Source: Bacteroidota bacterium
GTDB taxonomy: Bacteria; Bacteroidota; Bacteroidia; Flavobacteriales; Flavobacteriaceae
Assembly: GCA_021793135.1 (NCBI GenBank)
Contig: JAJYTI010000118.1
Span: 1-6,604 of the forward strand
Reading direction: 5' to 3'
DNA length: 6,604 nucleotides
How positions within the stretch are numbered: position 1 is the stretch's first letter; each line of letters opens with the position of its first letter. The notes beneath the pieces are model-generated. The model searched no databases. It had not been told where the DNA came from and saw nothing but the letters and a program-made list of their open reading frames with translations. The position numbers and the translations under genes are program-made. Of this stretch, positions 5,872 to 6,604 are shown piece by piece.

Positions 5872-6604
5872 TTATGTACGTGTAACTTTATCTATACCAT
5901 TTATTTTTTTAAGATCATCTATAAGCTTGTCTAGAGTAGCTTTGTTGTTAACAGATAAAGATATTTTTCCTTGGAATATACCATCATAACTATCGAAGTT
6001 TACACTTCGCATGTTAATGTTATGATATTTAGAAATTACTTTAGTTACTTGATTTACAAGTCCAAATAAATCTATTCCAGTTATTTTTAAGGTAGCTTTA
6101 AAATCATGTTGTGTAGAGTCTATCCACTTTGCCTGCAAGATGCGATAAGCATAATTACTATGTAACTGGAGCGCATTCGGGCAATCTTTACGGTGCACTT
6201 TTATACCTTCGTTTATAGTTAAAAAACCGAACACATCATCTCCAGGTAATGGTCTACAACAATTGGCTAATTTATAGTCTAATTTTTCTTCGTCTTTACC
6301 GAAAACTAGTTGGTCTAGTTTTTCTGTAATCTCATTTTGTGGGGCAGTAGGCGTAGGTGTACTTCTACGCACTCTATTTTTAAAGAAATTGAATAAAGCA
6401 TTATTACGACTTGCCGAGTAATCTTTTATTTGTTTATTTTCTATAATTCCTGCTCCAACTCTGTAATATAAGTCTTGGCTAGTTTTTAATTTAAAGAAAT
6501 TAACCATTTCATTTATCGTTCGTTCATCTAAGTTTATTCTTAACGAACGTAGTTTTCGAACAAGTACTTGTTTTCCTTCTGCAGCAATTTCTCGTCGTTC
6601 TTCA
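5872..6604 (-). CDS. RelA/SpoT-type (p)ppGpp synthetase/hydrolase, C-terminal part
   Basis: The frame is open from the right edge to the TAA at 5874-5872, giving 243 residues of the C-terminal regulatory half; the N-terminal hydrolase, synthetase and TGS domains lie outside the window. The Met at 6507-6505 is internal: the frame continues upstream to the edge with family-typical sequence (AAEGKQVLVRKL). In visible numbering, a helical region covers about 1-80, a threonine/proline linker (RSTPTPTAP) about 81-89, the conserved-cysteine/zinc-finger domain about 111-145 with Cys115, Cys116, His137 and Cys141 (NCCRPLPGDD, VHRKDCPNA), and a C-terminal ACT domain about 169-243. These domains contact the ribosome and tRNA and control alarmone synthesis in long RelA/SpoT homologues. 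Bacteroidota usually have long enzymes of this type, but synthetase versus hydrolase activity cannot be judged here. The fur gene follows after 24 bp. Confidence 0.93.
   Translation of the reverse strand, partial: EERREIAAEGKQVLVRKLRSLRINLDERTINEMVNFFKLKTSQDLYYRVGAGIIENKQIKDYSASRNNALFNFFKNRVRRSTPTPTAPQNEITEKLDQLVFGKDEEKLDYKLANCCRPLPGDDVFGFLTINEGIKVHRKDCPNALQLHSNYAYRILQAKWIDSTQHDFKATLKITGIDLFGLVNQVTKVISKYHNINMRSVNFDSYDGIFQGKISLSVNNKATLDKLIDDLKKINGIDKVTRT

Noticed and set aside
6505..6507. Start of the RelA/SpoT-type gene at this Met
   Set aside because: The same frame stays open for 32 more codons to the window edge with family-like sequence, so this ATG is internal and the gene is partial.
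1..6604. Novel defence system, mobile element or CRISPR array
   Set aside because: All six genes are recognisable chromosomal families in one orientation; there are no direct-repeat arrays, transposase or phage genes, tRNA, or compositional break.

Overview
This 6.6 kb window looks like a stretch of core chromosome from a member of the Bacteroidota, most likely the family Flavobacteriaceae. The sequence is AT-rich, none of the gene starts I examined has an obvious Shine-Dalgarno sequence, and three intergenic regions carry the Bacteroidota-type -7 promoter motif TAnnTTTG. The proteins also read like flavobacterial versions of their families: a Fur protein without zinc cysteines, an OstA_2-type protein, and a small class III aminotransferase. 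I cannot name the genus. All six genes are on the minus strand, so transcription runs from high to low coordinates.

Layout in transcription order. From 6604 to 5872 is the 3' part of a RelA/SpoT-type (p)ppGpp enzyme gene, cut by the window edge. After 24 bp comes a Fur-family regulator (5847-5398), and after only 6 bp comes purA, adenylosuccinate synthetase (5391-4120). A perfect 17-bp inverted repeat follows purA and is very probably its terminator. It touches the apparent TTG start of the next gene, an exported OstA/LptA-like protein (4053-2329). A stem-loop spans that gene's stop codon, and 42 bp later a class III PLP aminotransferase begins (2286-1096). A 133-bp intergenic region with a putative promoter and nested inverted repeats then leads to a TPR-repeat protein (962-1), which runs off the window.

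How the genes relate. The relA/spoT-fur-purA cluster joins the stringent-response enzyme, a metal or peroxide sensing repressor, and the first committed step of AMP synthesis. PurA is a known target of (p)ppGpp inhibition in bacteria. The OstA-like protein probably serves lipopolysaccharide transport to the outer membrane. The aminotransferase and TPR protein are conserved flavobacterial neighbours of less certain role. From memory this gene order is common in flavobacteria, so the region appears to be ordinary housekeeping DNA. I see no mobile element, CRISPR array, tRNA, rRNA or defence system. The most interesting details are the terminator overlapping the OstA start, the Fur without its zinc knuckle, and the structured TPR promoter region. 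No gene-free stretch exceeds 133 bp.
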